From NCBI GenBank assembly GCA_002315255.1, contig DCGM01000105.1, positions 14,470 through 44,123 on the forward strand: a DNA stretch of 29,654 bases, read 5' to 3'. The notes beneath the pieces were generated by a model, which saw nothing but the letters and a program-made list of their open reading frames with translations, was not told where the DNA came from and did no database searches. A program made the position numbers and the translations under genes. Each line of letters begins with the position of its first letter. The first letter of the stretch is position 1. This stretch comes from Lachnospiraceae bacterium UBA1778. GTDB taxonomy: Bacteria; Bacillota; Clostridia; Lachnospirales; Lachnospiraceae. Positions 6,644-14,256 of this stretch are shown here, one piece after another.

Positions 6644-7798
6644 CTATCTTACTTTCACATATCCGGCCATATCCGCTTTCCGGATCAGTCCCTTAATCTC
6701 GAGCCTTACTAAAATCTCCGGCAGCACCGATAATGGAAATCCGCTTTTTTCGAGTATATCATCCATGGATAAGGGCTCGTTCTGAAAGAGTTCAAATACG
6801 GTTTTCTCTTCCGGATTCAGGCTCGCTTTCGGCGCATTTTTAGTATCTTTTCCGACTTTCACGCCTAAAACCTGTAAGATATCTTCAGGTGCTGTGAGAA
6901 CCTGAGCGCCATTTTTTAAGAGAAAGTTACAGCCATCCGACATCCGGTCGCCTACCCGCCCCGGCAATGCGAACACCTCCTTATTCTGTTCAATCGCGCG
7001 TTCGACAGTAATCGAAGTACCTGAATATTCCGCAGCTTCGATGACGGCCACTACATCAGAAAGTGCGCTGATCAGCCGATTCCTTATCGGAAAATCATAA
7101 GGATGCGGGTAATAACCGAGCGGCCGCTCGGAAAGGATGCAGTGCCCTTTCGAAAGTTCGTCATATAAGCCGATATTTTCCCGCGGATAACAAAGATCGA
7201 CTCCGCCGCCGAGAACGCCGACAGTCGTCACAGCATTCCATTTTTGATTGCCTGTTTCCGGCTCATTCCTTCCTCTCAAATTCGCGCTTATGTTTCCACC
7301 TTGACCCGCGAGGCTTCCGCGCATCGCATATCCGTCTACGCCGAGCGCCATACCGGAAACGATCGTCACTCCGGCTTTTGCAAGCTCGCGTCCGAAAAAG
7401 AAACTCATTTCTTTCCCGTAAACAGAGCATTTCCGCGAACCGATAATTGCGACTGCCGGCCGATTTTCTTCGGGTAATCTTCCTTTTACAAAGATTCCGA
7501 GCGGCGGGTCCGCAATTTCGAGTAACCGCTTGGGGAACTGTTCATGCTCACGCGAATAATAGCGGATTCCCGCCCCTTCCATCTTTTCAAAAAGCAGATT
7601 TATCTTTTCTTCGTCATGAAGTTCCTGATATTCGGAGATCTGGTCCAGCGTCAGTTCTGCGCCTGTATCATAAAGCGAATCCGCGGGATATTCCCACAAT
7701 TCATTTATTCCACCGGTATAGGCCAGCATCGTCTCGATTTTCTCGCGTCCTGTCCGGATCAGCTGACTTAAAAAGAACCATTTCTTTTCGCGGTTCAT
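6644..7798 (-). CDS. dprA: DNA-processing protein A (Smf)
   Basis: 384 residues from ATG at 7798. DprA binds single-stranded DNA and loads RecA during natural transformation. The Rossmann-fold core is clear: GSRKCSVYGKE, then SGMALGVDGYAMRG, GVLGGGVDLCYPREN and ILSERPLG. A C-terminal winged-helix domain follows (about 320-384). Two oddities: the GxDxxAH motif reads GVDGYAM, with Met for the usual His, and about 23 extra residues (NISANLRG to WNAV) sit between GSLAGQGG and TVGVLGGG, where relatives run straight on. ATG is chosen at 7798 because a GGGAGG site lies just upstream inside comM. The ATG overlaps the comM stop (ATGA), so the pair is translationally coupled. Confidence 0.93.
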   Translation of the reverse strand: MNREKKWFFLSQLIRTGREKIETMLAYTGGINELWEYPADSLYDTGAELTLDQISEYQELHDEEKINLLFEKMEGAGIRYYSREHEQFPKRLLEIADPPLGIFVKGRLPEENRPAVAIIGSRKCSVYGKEMSFFFGRELAKAGVTIVSGMALGVDGYAMRGSLAGQGGNISANLRGRNEPETGNQKWNAVTTVGVLGGGVDLCYPRENIGLYDELSKGHCILSERPLGYYPHPYDFPIRNRLISALSDVVAVIEAAEYSGTSITVERAIEQNKEVFALPGRVGDRMSDGCNFLLKNGAQVLTAPEDILQVLGVKVGKDTKNAPKASLNPEEKTVFELFQNEPLSMDDILEKSGFPLSVLPEILVRLEIKGLIRKADMAGYVKVR

Positions 7799-9327
7799 AA
7801 TGCACCTCCCCATAATTTCCGGTCCAGACTGCGATAAGAAACCGCTTCCGAGAGATGCGTAACACTAATATCCTCTTTTCCGTCGAGGTCAGCTATCGTC
7901 CGCGCCACTTTCAGAATCCGGTCATGCGCTCGCGCAGAAAGATCCATTTTTTCGAATACCTCCTTTAAAAGATCGCGTTCTTCCGGATAAAGGAAACAGA
8001 ACTTCGCGATCTCTCCGCCCTGAAGCTGTGAGTTAAAAAGAATTCCCTTATTCATATACCGCTCTTTCTGAATCTTCCATGCGCGGATCACGCGCTCCCG
8101 TAAGGTTTCTGAGGGATCTCCCTCCTTTGCGCCCGACAATGCTTCCGCAGACACGCGAGGGACTTCCACCAGCATATCAATCCTGTCGAGAAGCGGCTTC
8201 GAGATATGCGAAAGATATTTACGCACCTCAGCTTCCGAGCAATGACACTTGTTCCGGTCCGGAAAATAACCGCATTTACAGGGGTTCATTGCACAGACCA
8301 GCATCACGCGCGTCGGAAATGTATAAGAGCCGTTTACGCGTGAAACCGTTACTTTCTGATCTTCCAGCGGAATCCGCAGAAGGTCTAACGTCTGTTTATG
8401 AAACTCGCCAAGCTCATCCAGAAAAAGAACTCCGTTATGCGAAAGACTGAGTTCCCCGGGCTTCGGAAATGCGCCTCCGCCGATCAGGCCGCTTCCGCTT
8501 ACCGTGTGATGGGGCGAACGGAACGGCCGCATGCGGATAAGCCCTTCCTCCGCATCTAACAGCCCCGCAACGCTGTGAATCTTTGAGCATTCAATCTGTT
8601 CCTCTTCGGTCATGGGCGGAAGAATCGTCGGAATCCGCTTCGCCGTCAATGTCTTCCCGCTTCCCGGCGGTCCGACCATCAGCATCCCGTGCATCCCGGA
8701 GGAAGCGATCATCGCAGCTCTTTTTAGCGCTTCCTGCCCCTTTACATCGATAAAATCGAGATTATTATCCGGCAGATTCCGGTCAATTTCCCGATAGTCT
8801 TCCGGAGTAAAGGACTCCGGATTTAAGAGAAACGTCAAAACCTCCGAGAGGTCCGAAAGCCCGTATATCTTAATATTTCGAATAACGGATGCTTCCTTTA
8901 CATTTTCTTTTGGGACAATGCAGGCCTTCTTTCCCTGGTCACGCGCGCATAACACATGAGAAAGCGTGCCGTTTACCGGTCTTAACCTGCCATCAAGCGC
9001 GAGCTCACCGATAAAAGAATCATCGAGGACAGATTCCTGCGGAACGACGCCGATCGAAACGAGAATCGCTACAGCGATCGGAAGATCAAATGAGTTTCCG
9101 GATTTCCGCAGGTGCGCCGGGCTTAGATTCACAGTAAGACGCCCCGACGGGACGATAATTCCGGAGTTTTTTAATGCGGAGCGGACGCGCTCCCGCGCTT
9201 CCTTCACTTCATTGCCTAAATCGCCGACCATGTCAAAAGACGGAAGACCATTTCCAAAATCAGCTTCTGCAATTACCGGGCGTCCATCAATTCCGGCGAT
9301 TGCAGAGGTATCTACTTTTCCAAACAT
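7795..9327 (-). CDS. YifB/ComM-family AAA+ helicase-like protein (Mg-chelatase-like)
   Basis: 510 residues, full length. ComM-like proteins promote branch migration of incoming DNA during transformation in some bacteria. The N-terminal ChlI/Lon-protease-like domain (about 20-150) shows GLPSFDMVG and NLSPAHLRK. The AAA+ module follows, with Walker A GPPGSGKT (219-226), Walker B VLFLDELGEF, and the Cys-rich CAMNPCKCGYFPD with a CHCS extension, a metal-binding loop typical of the family. The C-terminal YRSLDRKLWGG end is also typical. Start ATG at 9327 is preceded by AAAGGAG. It overlaps dprA by an ATGA junction, supporting a shared DNA-uptake or repair role. No other competence genes are in the window. 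Confidence 0.93.
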   Translation of the reverse strand: MFGKVDTSAIAGIDGRPVIAEADFGNGLPSFDMVGDLGNEVKEARERVRSALKNSGIIVPSGRLTVNLSPAHLRKSGNSFDLPIAVAILVSIGVVPQESVLDDSFIGELALDGRLRPVNGTLSHVLCARDQGKKACIVPKENVKEASVIRNIKIYGLSDLSEVLTFLLNPESFTPEDYREIDRNLPDNNLDFIDVKGQEALKRAAMIASSGMHGMLMVGPPGSGKTLTAKRIPTILPPMTEEEQIECSKIHSVAGLLDAEEGLIRMRPFRSPHHTVSGSGLIGGGAFPKPGELSLSHNGVLFLDELGEFHKQTLDLLRIPLEDQKVTVSRVNGSYTFPTRVMLVCAMNPCKCGYFPDRNKCHCSEAEVRKYLSHISKPLLDRIDMLVEVPRVSAEALSGAKEGDPSETLRERVIRAWKIQKERYMNKGILFNSQLQGGEIAKFCFLYPEERDLLKEVFEKMDLSARAHDRILKVARTIADLDGKEDISVTHLSEAVSYRSLDRKLWGGAL

Positions 9328-9429
9328 AGCGCTCCTTTCTGTAAAAACGCATACAAAAACAAGCCGCGCAGCACTTCCCGCCTGTTGCCCGGAAAAACGG
9401 TACTCAGTTAATACATGGGTTTGAATGAA

Positions 9430-9535
9430 CCGGCTCTGAAAAGAAAGCCCCCGGTTCCAAGCGGCCGGCTGTCAGAAAAGAAAGACTCCGGTTCCGAACG
9501 TCCGGCTGTCAGAAAAGAAAGACTCCGGTTCCGGA
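9430..9535. repeat. Tandem 35-37 nt repeats downstream of the sortase terminator
   Basis: Three head-to-tail copies: 9430-9464 (diverged, 35 nt), 9465-9501 and from 9502 on. Copies two and three are identical over 32 bases at a 37-base spacing. The third copy contributes one arm and the T tail of the sortase terminator (9511-9557), so the array looks like serial duplication of half a terminator. The rest of the 245-base gap (9328-9572) holds the comM leader, in which I see no confident promoter. Confidence 0.88.
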
Positions 9536-9557
9536 ATGGGGACCGTCGCCGGAGTCT
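9511..9557 (-). terminator. Intrinsic terminator of the YitT-lipoprotein-sortase unit
   Basis: AGACTCCGG (9520-9528) pairs perfectly with CCGGAGTCT (9549-9557), a nine-pair stem with a 20-nt loop. On the minus strand it is followed by TTCTTTTCT. It begins 15 bases after the sortase stop. Confidence 0.75.
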
Positions 9558-9572
9558 GTGATAGGAATCAGA

Positions 9573-10505
9573 TTAATATTCGTCGGAATAGAGATAGATC
9601 GCATTGACTACATAACGCATATTTCCGTAATCCTCGAGATAGTTATCCGCGCAGGTGGAAAGCGTCAGGATCCGGTTTTCCTTCGTCGCCTTAATATCAT
9701 ATGAAGTCGTGGAGTTTTCATTGAGCATCTCAACATACTCTCCGAAAATCTTATTCGTCTTAAAGCTGAGCGTATAGGTATCCGAATAGCAGTCGGTATA
9801 GTACGAGGAGAATACCTGCCAGACCTGATATTTCCCGTTCGGCAGATAAATATAAATCAGCGGATGACGGTCCGCGAAATCCTGATCGTCATACTTGATG
9901 ATATCATGGAACATACGGCCGTTATGCTGGTTGTGACCATAAAGGATCGTATTGGTCCCGGTAAACGGCCGGGAGGTGCGGCAGTCCGAGAAGATGCTTC
10001 CCGCATTCGCGCCTGCGCTCGTCTTATCGATACTCATACGGATATATTCGAGGTTATCGTGAGACTGAACGACCGGATAATCGACATGTGTATCCATAAT
10101 CTTAATCCAGCCGATAACATCCTCATTTAACTCGAGCAATGCTTCAAAGTCAAACTCATATTTCGGAACGATAATATAAGAGAAATCGACCTGCCAGAGC
10201 TGAAGCGGCTGTTCTTTCTCATGGTCGGAATAATCCTTCTTCAGATAATACGATATCGACGGCGGATCTTCTTCTGATGCGCTTTCCGTCTCTTCCGGTT
10301 CGGTTTCGGATTCGGACGAAGTTACCTCTTTCTGGTACTGGTCACGCGCGTCCTGATACCGCTGTTCGTCTTTATTATAAGCGATAAGCCGGCTGATGAT
10401 CAAAACCGCGCATACGACAATGATAATGGATAAAACGACGATAAGAATCAAGCGTATCAGTTTGTTTTTATCCATATTTTTGAAATCAAACAGCTTATTG
10501 TCCAT
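9573..10505 (-). CDS. Class B sortase
   Basis: 310 residues. Sortases are membrane transpeptidases that cut sorting signals and join surface proteins to the wall or to pilins. An N-terminal helix (about 17-40) anchors the enzyme with an acidic Ser/Glu linker (63-82) outside. The catalytic triad is visible: H191 in YGHN, C285 in TLSTC and R297 in MRYVV. NEDVIGWIKI (127-136) with VDYPVVQ is a class B mark. Start ATG at 10505 has GGAGG upstream, and the gene overlaps the lipoprotein gene by 11 bases. No protein in the window has an obvious sorting signal, so its substrate is unknown. It might be the enzyme's own neighbour or a distant gene. Confidence 0.93.
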   Translation of the reverse strand: MDNKLFDFKNMDKNKLIRLILIVVLSIIIVVCAVLIISRLIAYNKDEQRYQDARDQYQKEVTSSESETEPEETESASEEDPPSISYYLKKDYSDHEKEQPLQLWQVDFSYIIVPKYEFDFEALLELNEDVIGWIKIMDTHVDYPVVQSHDNLEYIRMSIDKTSAGANAGSIFSDCRTSRPFTGTNTILYGHNQHNGRMFHDIIKYDDQDFADRHPLIYIYLPNGKYQVWQVFSSYYTDCYSDTYTLSFKTNKIFGEYVEMLNENSTTSYDIKATKENRILTLSTCADNYLEDYGNMRYVVNAIYLYSDEY

Positions 10506-11202
10506 ACCATTCCTCCGTAGATTCAGAATCCTCTAAAGTGGGAATCGTTTCTTCATAATGGTACATGTCAATCACGAAACTATCGAGATTCTCCGAGGTT
10601 GAGTACCAGGTTTCACCGGTAAATGAAACAAACGGGATTTCGATATATTCCGAGAGCGGCGCTTCGTTCTTTACCTTTAAGAGCACATGCGGCTCATAGT
10701 AGTAACAATACTCCTTATCCCCTGCGATCATCAGCGCATCCGTATTCGGATTATAGAGGAGCCTCTTAGAGGTAACGATCAGCTCATATACCTTACTGCT
10801 CTCACAGATATAAAGGTGATACTCGTCCTGATCCGTATCATTATTATGACCGCCGGTAAAGAACAGCGGAATACGTGTATAGCGCGTCTTAAATAACGAC
10901 ATACCTGTAGTCTCCTTAATAAGATGCGGAGAGGTACGCGTGATTTCCATCAGCATGACATACATGTCACGCCAGGAATATCCTTCGACTTCCTGCCAGT
11001 AAGAATCGATAATCTCATATTCCGGTAAATCCGGAACAAATACGGTCTCTGTCTCCGTCTCAGTTTCTGATTCACTTTCCGTCGGCTCTACCGTCGGATC
11101 ACAGGACGAAAGGACGGTCAATGTCATTGCGAATATCAGGAAGAACGCAAAGAATTTAGTGATTCTCTTCCCCTCGTTTGTTTTCTTTTCAGGCTTTTTC
11201 AT
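10495..11202 (-). CDS. Lipoprotein of unknown function, in sortase operon
   Basis: 235 residues from ATG at 11202. The signal peptide has a basic start (MKKPEKKTNEGKR), a hydrophobic core and the lipobox LSSC, so the mature protein is tethered by its Cys. A low-complexity Ser/Glu/Thr linker (ESESETETETETV) separates it from a soluble domain of about 180 residues rich in Tyr and Glu, for which I recognise no family. A longer reading from 11418 runs antiparallel to sense in the YitT gene and is rejected: AAGGAGGG sits just upstream of 11202. It overlaps the YitT gene by 14 bases and the sortase gene by 11, so the three are made together. Its role with the sortase is inferred only from position. 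Confidence 0.85.
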   Translation of the reverse strand: MKKPEKKTNEGKRITKFFAFFLIFAMTLTVLSSCDPTVEPTESESETETETETVFVPDLPEYEIIDSYWQEVEGYSWRDMYVMLMEITRTSPHLIKETTGMSLFKTRYTRIPLFFTGGHNNDTDQDEYHLYICESSKVYELIVTSKRLLYNPNTDALMIAGDKEYCYYYEPHVLLKVKNEAPLSEYIEIPFVSFTGETWYSTSENLDSFVIDMYHYEETIPTLEDSESTEEWYGQ

Positions 11203-12121
11203 TATGCCCTCCTTGAAGTGATGGTTTCTCCGACATCTGAGGTTTCGCCCGCCGGACATGTTTAAAGTTTCCAAGCGTCTGTGTGACGGTGGATGAAAAT
11301 GCAAAGGTTCCCGGATACTTATCGACGATTTTCTGCATCTCGACCACCTGATGCTTCTGAATAATACAGAAGACCATCTTTGTCTCTTCTCCCGAATACA
11401 TGCCCTGCGCAGAAACAACCGTCGCGCTGTGTTTCAGGTTTTTAATGATATCCTGCGACACTTCCTCATAATGCTTCGTAATAATCTCGAATTGCACCTG
11501 TTCGGTCGTACCGCGCTGAATCGCTTCGCCGATCTTCGTCGAAAGCGAAATATAAAGGATGCAGAGAATAACCGGTTCGAAGCTGTAGCCGTAAATAAAG
11601 AACGACAGCAATGCGACGCACGCATTTAAGCAAAAGAGCACTCGCAAAAAGTTCATATCCGGATACTTCTTACGGATGAGCTCCGCAATAATATCGGTGC
11701 CGCCCGTGCTTCCATTGTTCAGAATCACGATTCCGTAAATAATACCGTTGATCGCACCCGCAGCTACCGGTGCCAGAATCGTGCTCGTTCCGCTTTCCGT
11801 GTGGTAGGCGATGGCGGAAAGATCGATCACCTTATACCGGAGCAGTAAAAGGGAGGCGGAGAAAACCATATTGAAAACCGTCGTCTTCAGTGCAAATTCC
11901 TTCTTTAAAAAGATAAAAGCCAGGATACAAAGCGGAATATTGATAAAAAGGCTCATATAGCCGACGCTGATACCGAGCTTATACTGGATCATCGTCGCGA
12001 TACCGTTAATTCCGGATGGCGCAAATGAATTCTCAAAAATAAAGATCTGATAGTTGAGCGCCATCGCCACAGCCATCAGCGCACATAGTAAAATGCTTAA
12101 AATCTTCTTAAACGTTTTCAC
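11189..12121 (-). CDS. YitT-family membrane protein (DUF161 + DUF2179)
   Basis: 310 residues. The N-terminal half has six or so membrane segments (about 8-28, 45-72, 82-98, 112-135, 155-178 and 182-195) with the family's FAPSGINGIATM and NNGSTGGTDIIA loops. The C-terminal soluble DUF2179 domain (about 205-295) carries HSATVVSAQGMYSGEE. Members are widespread in Firmicutes and their molecular function is unclear. Start is GTG at 12121, chosen because the hydrophobic segment starts at once and GAGG lies eight bases upstream. The 3' end overlaps the lipoprotein gene by 14 bases, and the AAGGAGGG near its end is that gene's ribosome site. Confidence 0.92.
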   Translation of the reverse strand: MKTFKKILSILLCALMAVAMALNYQIFIFENSFAPSGINGIATMIQYKLGISVGYMSLFINIPLCILAFIFLKKEFALKTTVFNMVFSASLLLLRYKVIDLSAIAYHTESGTSTILAPVAAGAINGIIYGIVILNNGSTGGTDIIAELIRKKYPDMNFLRVLFCLNACVALLSFFIYGYSFEPVILCILYISLSTKIGEAIQRGTTEQVQFEIITKHYEEVSQDIIKNLKHSATVVSAQGMYSGEETKMVFCIIQKHQVVEMQKIVDKYPGTFAFSSTVTQTLGNFKHVRRAKPQMSEKPSLQGGHNEKA

Positions 12122-12199
12122 GTTAAATTCCTCTATCTCTTTATGCCGATTCCGGATCGATCCCTTACTTCTGATAGAAAAAACCGAAATAATCGCCTA

Positions 12200-12745
12200 T
12201 CAGTCAATCTTGAATGTAGAAATCACGGAACCGTTTACGTCCTTAAAAGTAAATAAGCGGTTTTCATAAATCAGATACGAATGCTTATCGTCATCCTTCG
12301 GCATCGTGACCGAGCCGGGATTCAGATACCAGATGTCACCGACTTTTTCTGCTGCCTTCACATGCGTATGCCCGTGAACCAGAACTGTTCCCGGCGCATG
12401 CGGAATCATCGAATGCTCATTGAAAAGATGGCCGTGCGTCACTAAAAAATCGTGACCGTCGGCGTAAAGTTCAATGTAATCAGCCATAATCGGGAATTCC
12501 AGCACCATCTGGTCAATCTCCGCGTCACAGTTTCCGCGGACGCAAAGAATTGAATTCTTATAATAGTTCAGAAGGTTCGTCAAAGCCTTCGTATTATACT
12601 CTTCCGGAAGATCATTGCGCGCGCCGTGATACAAAAGGTCGCCGCAAAGGATCAGCTTATTCGCCTTCTCTTTTTCAAATGCTTCCATCAGCTCGCGGCC
12701 ATAGCGGTAAGAACCGTGCAGGTCGGACGCAAACATGTATTTCAT
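12200..12745 (-). CDS. YfcE/MJ0936-type metallophosphoesterase
   Basis: 181 residues, the compact calcineurin-like phosphodiesterase fold. Metal ligands are all visible: D8 and H10 in SDLHGS, D36 in CGDLL, N72 in RGNCD, H104 in VTHGH, and H126 and H128 in VHGHTH. YfcE and MJ0936 relatives hydrolyse phosphodiester bonds with Mn or Ni in vitro, but the natural substrate is unclear. Start ATG at 12745 has GGGAGGG upstream. It follows scpB by only 12 bases and is probably cotranscribed. It ends in a double stop (TGA TAG). Confidence 0.92.
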   Translation of the reverse strand: MKYMFASDLHGSYRYGRELMEAFEKEKANKLILCGDLLYHGARNDLPEEYNTKALTNLLNYYKNSILCVRGNCDAEIDQMVLEFPIMADYIELYADGHDFLVTHGHLFNEHSMIPHAPGTVLVHGHTHVKAAEKVGDIWYLNPGSVTMPKDDDKHSYLIYENRLFTFKDVNGSVISTFKID

Positions 12746-12757
12746 CGTATCCCTCCC

Positions 12758-13351
12758 TTACAGGTCAAGCGACAGCTGACCTTCCATCATAAAGCCGGTA
12801 TGGCGGTAGACCTCGTCCATCGCATCCTCGGTAAGATCATCAAATGCCGGAAGCTCACGGACGGACGTCAGACCGAATTTCCGCAGGAACTCTTCGGTCG
12901 TTTTAAAAAGAATCGGGCGGCCCGGCGCGTCGACACGGCCGGCTTCTTCGATAAGCCCGTATTCAATGAGACGGTTGATCGCATAGTCAGCCGAGACGCC
13001 CCGGATCTTTTCGATTTCCGCACGCGTGACCGGCTGCCGGTAAGCAATGATCGAAAGCACTTCAAGCATAACCTCGGTCAGAACCGGCTTCACCGGCTCG
13101 GTCGCAATCTTAATCAATGCGTCATAGAATTCGCCCTTCGTACACATCTGGAAAGAATCCTCGAGGCGGATGATCTTTAAGCCGCTGTCCTCCGCTTCAT
13201 AGCGTGCGGAAAGCGTCTCAATCGCCTTCAGAATCTCATCTTCCGGCTTTTCTAACGCATCACAAAGAAGCGGCAGGGAAACTGCATTGCCCATCGTGAA
13301 CAGGATCGATTCTACGGCCCCACAAAGCTGTTTTTCATTGTAATCAGTCAT
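12758..13351 (-). CDS. scpB: Segregation and condensation protein B
   Basis: 197 residues from ATG at 13351. ScpB is the winged-helix kleisin partner that works with ScpA and SMC in chromosome condensation and segregation. Features include CGAVESILFTMG near the start, the YRQPVTRAEIEKIRGV motif at the heart of the family, and FLRKFGL in the second winged helix. A longer reading from 13396 exists but sits within scpA. The chosen ATG overlaps the scpA stop by 8 bases, so the two are coupled. Confidence 0.96.
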   Translation of the reverse strand: MTDYNEKQLCGAVESILFTMGNAVSLPLLCDALEKPEDEILKAIETLSARYEAEDSGLKIIRLEDSFQMCTKGEFYDALIKIATEPVKPVLTEVMLEVLSIIAYRQPVTRAEIEKIRGVSADYAINRLIEYGLIEEAGRVDAPGRPILFKTTEEFLRKFGLTSVRELPAFDDLTEDAMDEVYRHTGFMMEGQLSLDL

Positions 13352-14132
13352 ATTGTTCAATGTCCTCTTTTGAAATCGTGACGTCACATTCGTCATTCCA
13401 CTCTAGTTCAATCTCACCGCCGACCGAGTCCTGGCGCACCTTTATCTGGCCGACCTTGATCAGTTCGAGGCAGGCTAAAAACGTAACGACGATATCGGTT
13501 TTAGTCGGCTGCCCGGAAAGAAGCGCCCGGAAAGAAAACTTCCCGCATTTCTTTCCATACTCGAGCACATGCTCCAGTTTTTCAGAAATCCGCACGCGGT
13601 CTTTTTCAATTGTTCCGAAGGAACCACGTACCTCATCATAAGCTTCTTCATGCTTCTTCATGACCATCTCGAAAACAGACTGAAGCCGTTCGAGCGTCAC
13701 ATCGCCTAAAAGCTCATCCATATCTGTAGCCGGCCGATACATCTCGACCTCTTTCGGAATCGTCGAATTCTTATAGAAATAGTCGCCGCACTGCTCGTAC
13801 TGGTCTCCTAATTCACGGGCCATCAGTTTAAACTCCTGATACTGGATCAGCTGCTCTACGAGTTCAGTACGCGGGTCAATCTCCTCGCCGTTTTCATCCT
13901 CTTCCTTCGGCAAAAGCATCCGCGACTTGATGTCGAGAAGCGTCGCTGCGAGAACTAAGAAATCCGAGAGCGTATCGAGATTCTGCGCTTCCATCTCGGC
14001 TACATATTCCATATATTGGTCTGTAATTTTCGCGATCGGGATATCGTAGATATCGACCTTCTCTTTTTCAATGAGCAGAAGGAGGAGGTCTAACGGTCCT
14101 TCAAACGCGTCTAATTTAAACTCAAGACTCAT
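13344..14132 (-). CDS. scpA: Segregation and condensation protein A (kleisin)
   Basis: 262 residues, the normal size. ScpA bridges the SMC head domains. The N-terminal signature FEGPLDLLLLLIEKEKVDIYDIPI (about 9-32) and LAATLLDIKSRMLLPKEE (about 61-78) are diagnostic, and the C-terminal winged helix contains VTFLACLELIKVGQI. Start ATG at 14132 has a purine-rich AGAGAGTG site. The 122-base gap upstream (14133-14254) holds the 11-nt repeat described separately and no promoter I can call with confidence. Confidence 0.96.
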   Translation of the reverse strand: MSLEFKLDAFEGPLDLLLLLIEKEKVDIYDIPIAKITDQYMEYVAEMEAQNLDTLSDFLVLAATLLDIKSRMLLPKEEDENGEEIDPRTELVEQLIQYQEFKLMARELGDQYEQCGDYFYKNSTIPKEVEMYRPATDMDELLGDVTLERLQSVFEMVMKKHEEAYDEVRGSFGTIEKDRVRISEKLEHVLEYGKKCGKFSFRALLSGQPTKTDIVVTFLACLELIKVGQIKVRQDSVGGEIELEWNDECDVTISKEDIEQYD

Positions 14133-14223
14133 CTTTCACTCTCTTTCATCAGACACAATTCTGTTTCATTTTGAATACTGACCACAGAATCAGTTTCTTA
14201 ATATTATGGGAATCCGTGGGTGC

Positions 14224-14256
14224 ATCGTCCTTTTATCGTCCTTTTATCGTCCTTTT
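14224..14256. repeat. Three perfect 11-nt tandem repeats at a stop codon
   Basis: ATCGTCCTTTT occurs three times without a gap (14224-14234, 14235-14245 and 14246-14256). The third copy contains two bases of the metallophosphoesterase TAA stop (14257-14255). On the coding strand each copy reads AAAAGGACGAT, so it also repeats a ribosome-site-like AAAGGA. Confidence 0.92.

Noticed and set aside
8079..8450. Plus-strand open frame of 123 codons opposite comM
   Set aside because: Shadow of a well-supported AAA+ gene; no family features or ribosome site.
11203..11418. 72-residue extension of the lipoprotein
   Set aside because: It is an out-of-frame reading of the YitT gene, and AAGGAGGG and a standard signal peptide mark the start at 11202.
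12171..12203. Hairpin CTATCAG/CTGATAG after the YfcE-like gene as terminator
   Set aside because: Seven pairs with a 19-nt loop and no T tract after the stem on the minus strand.
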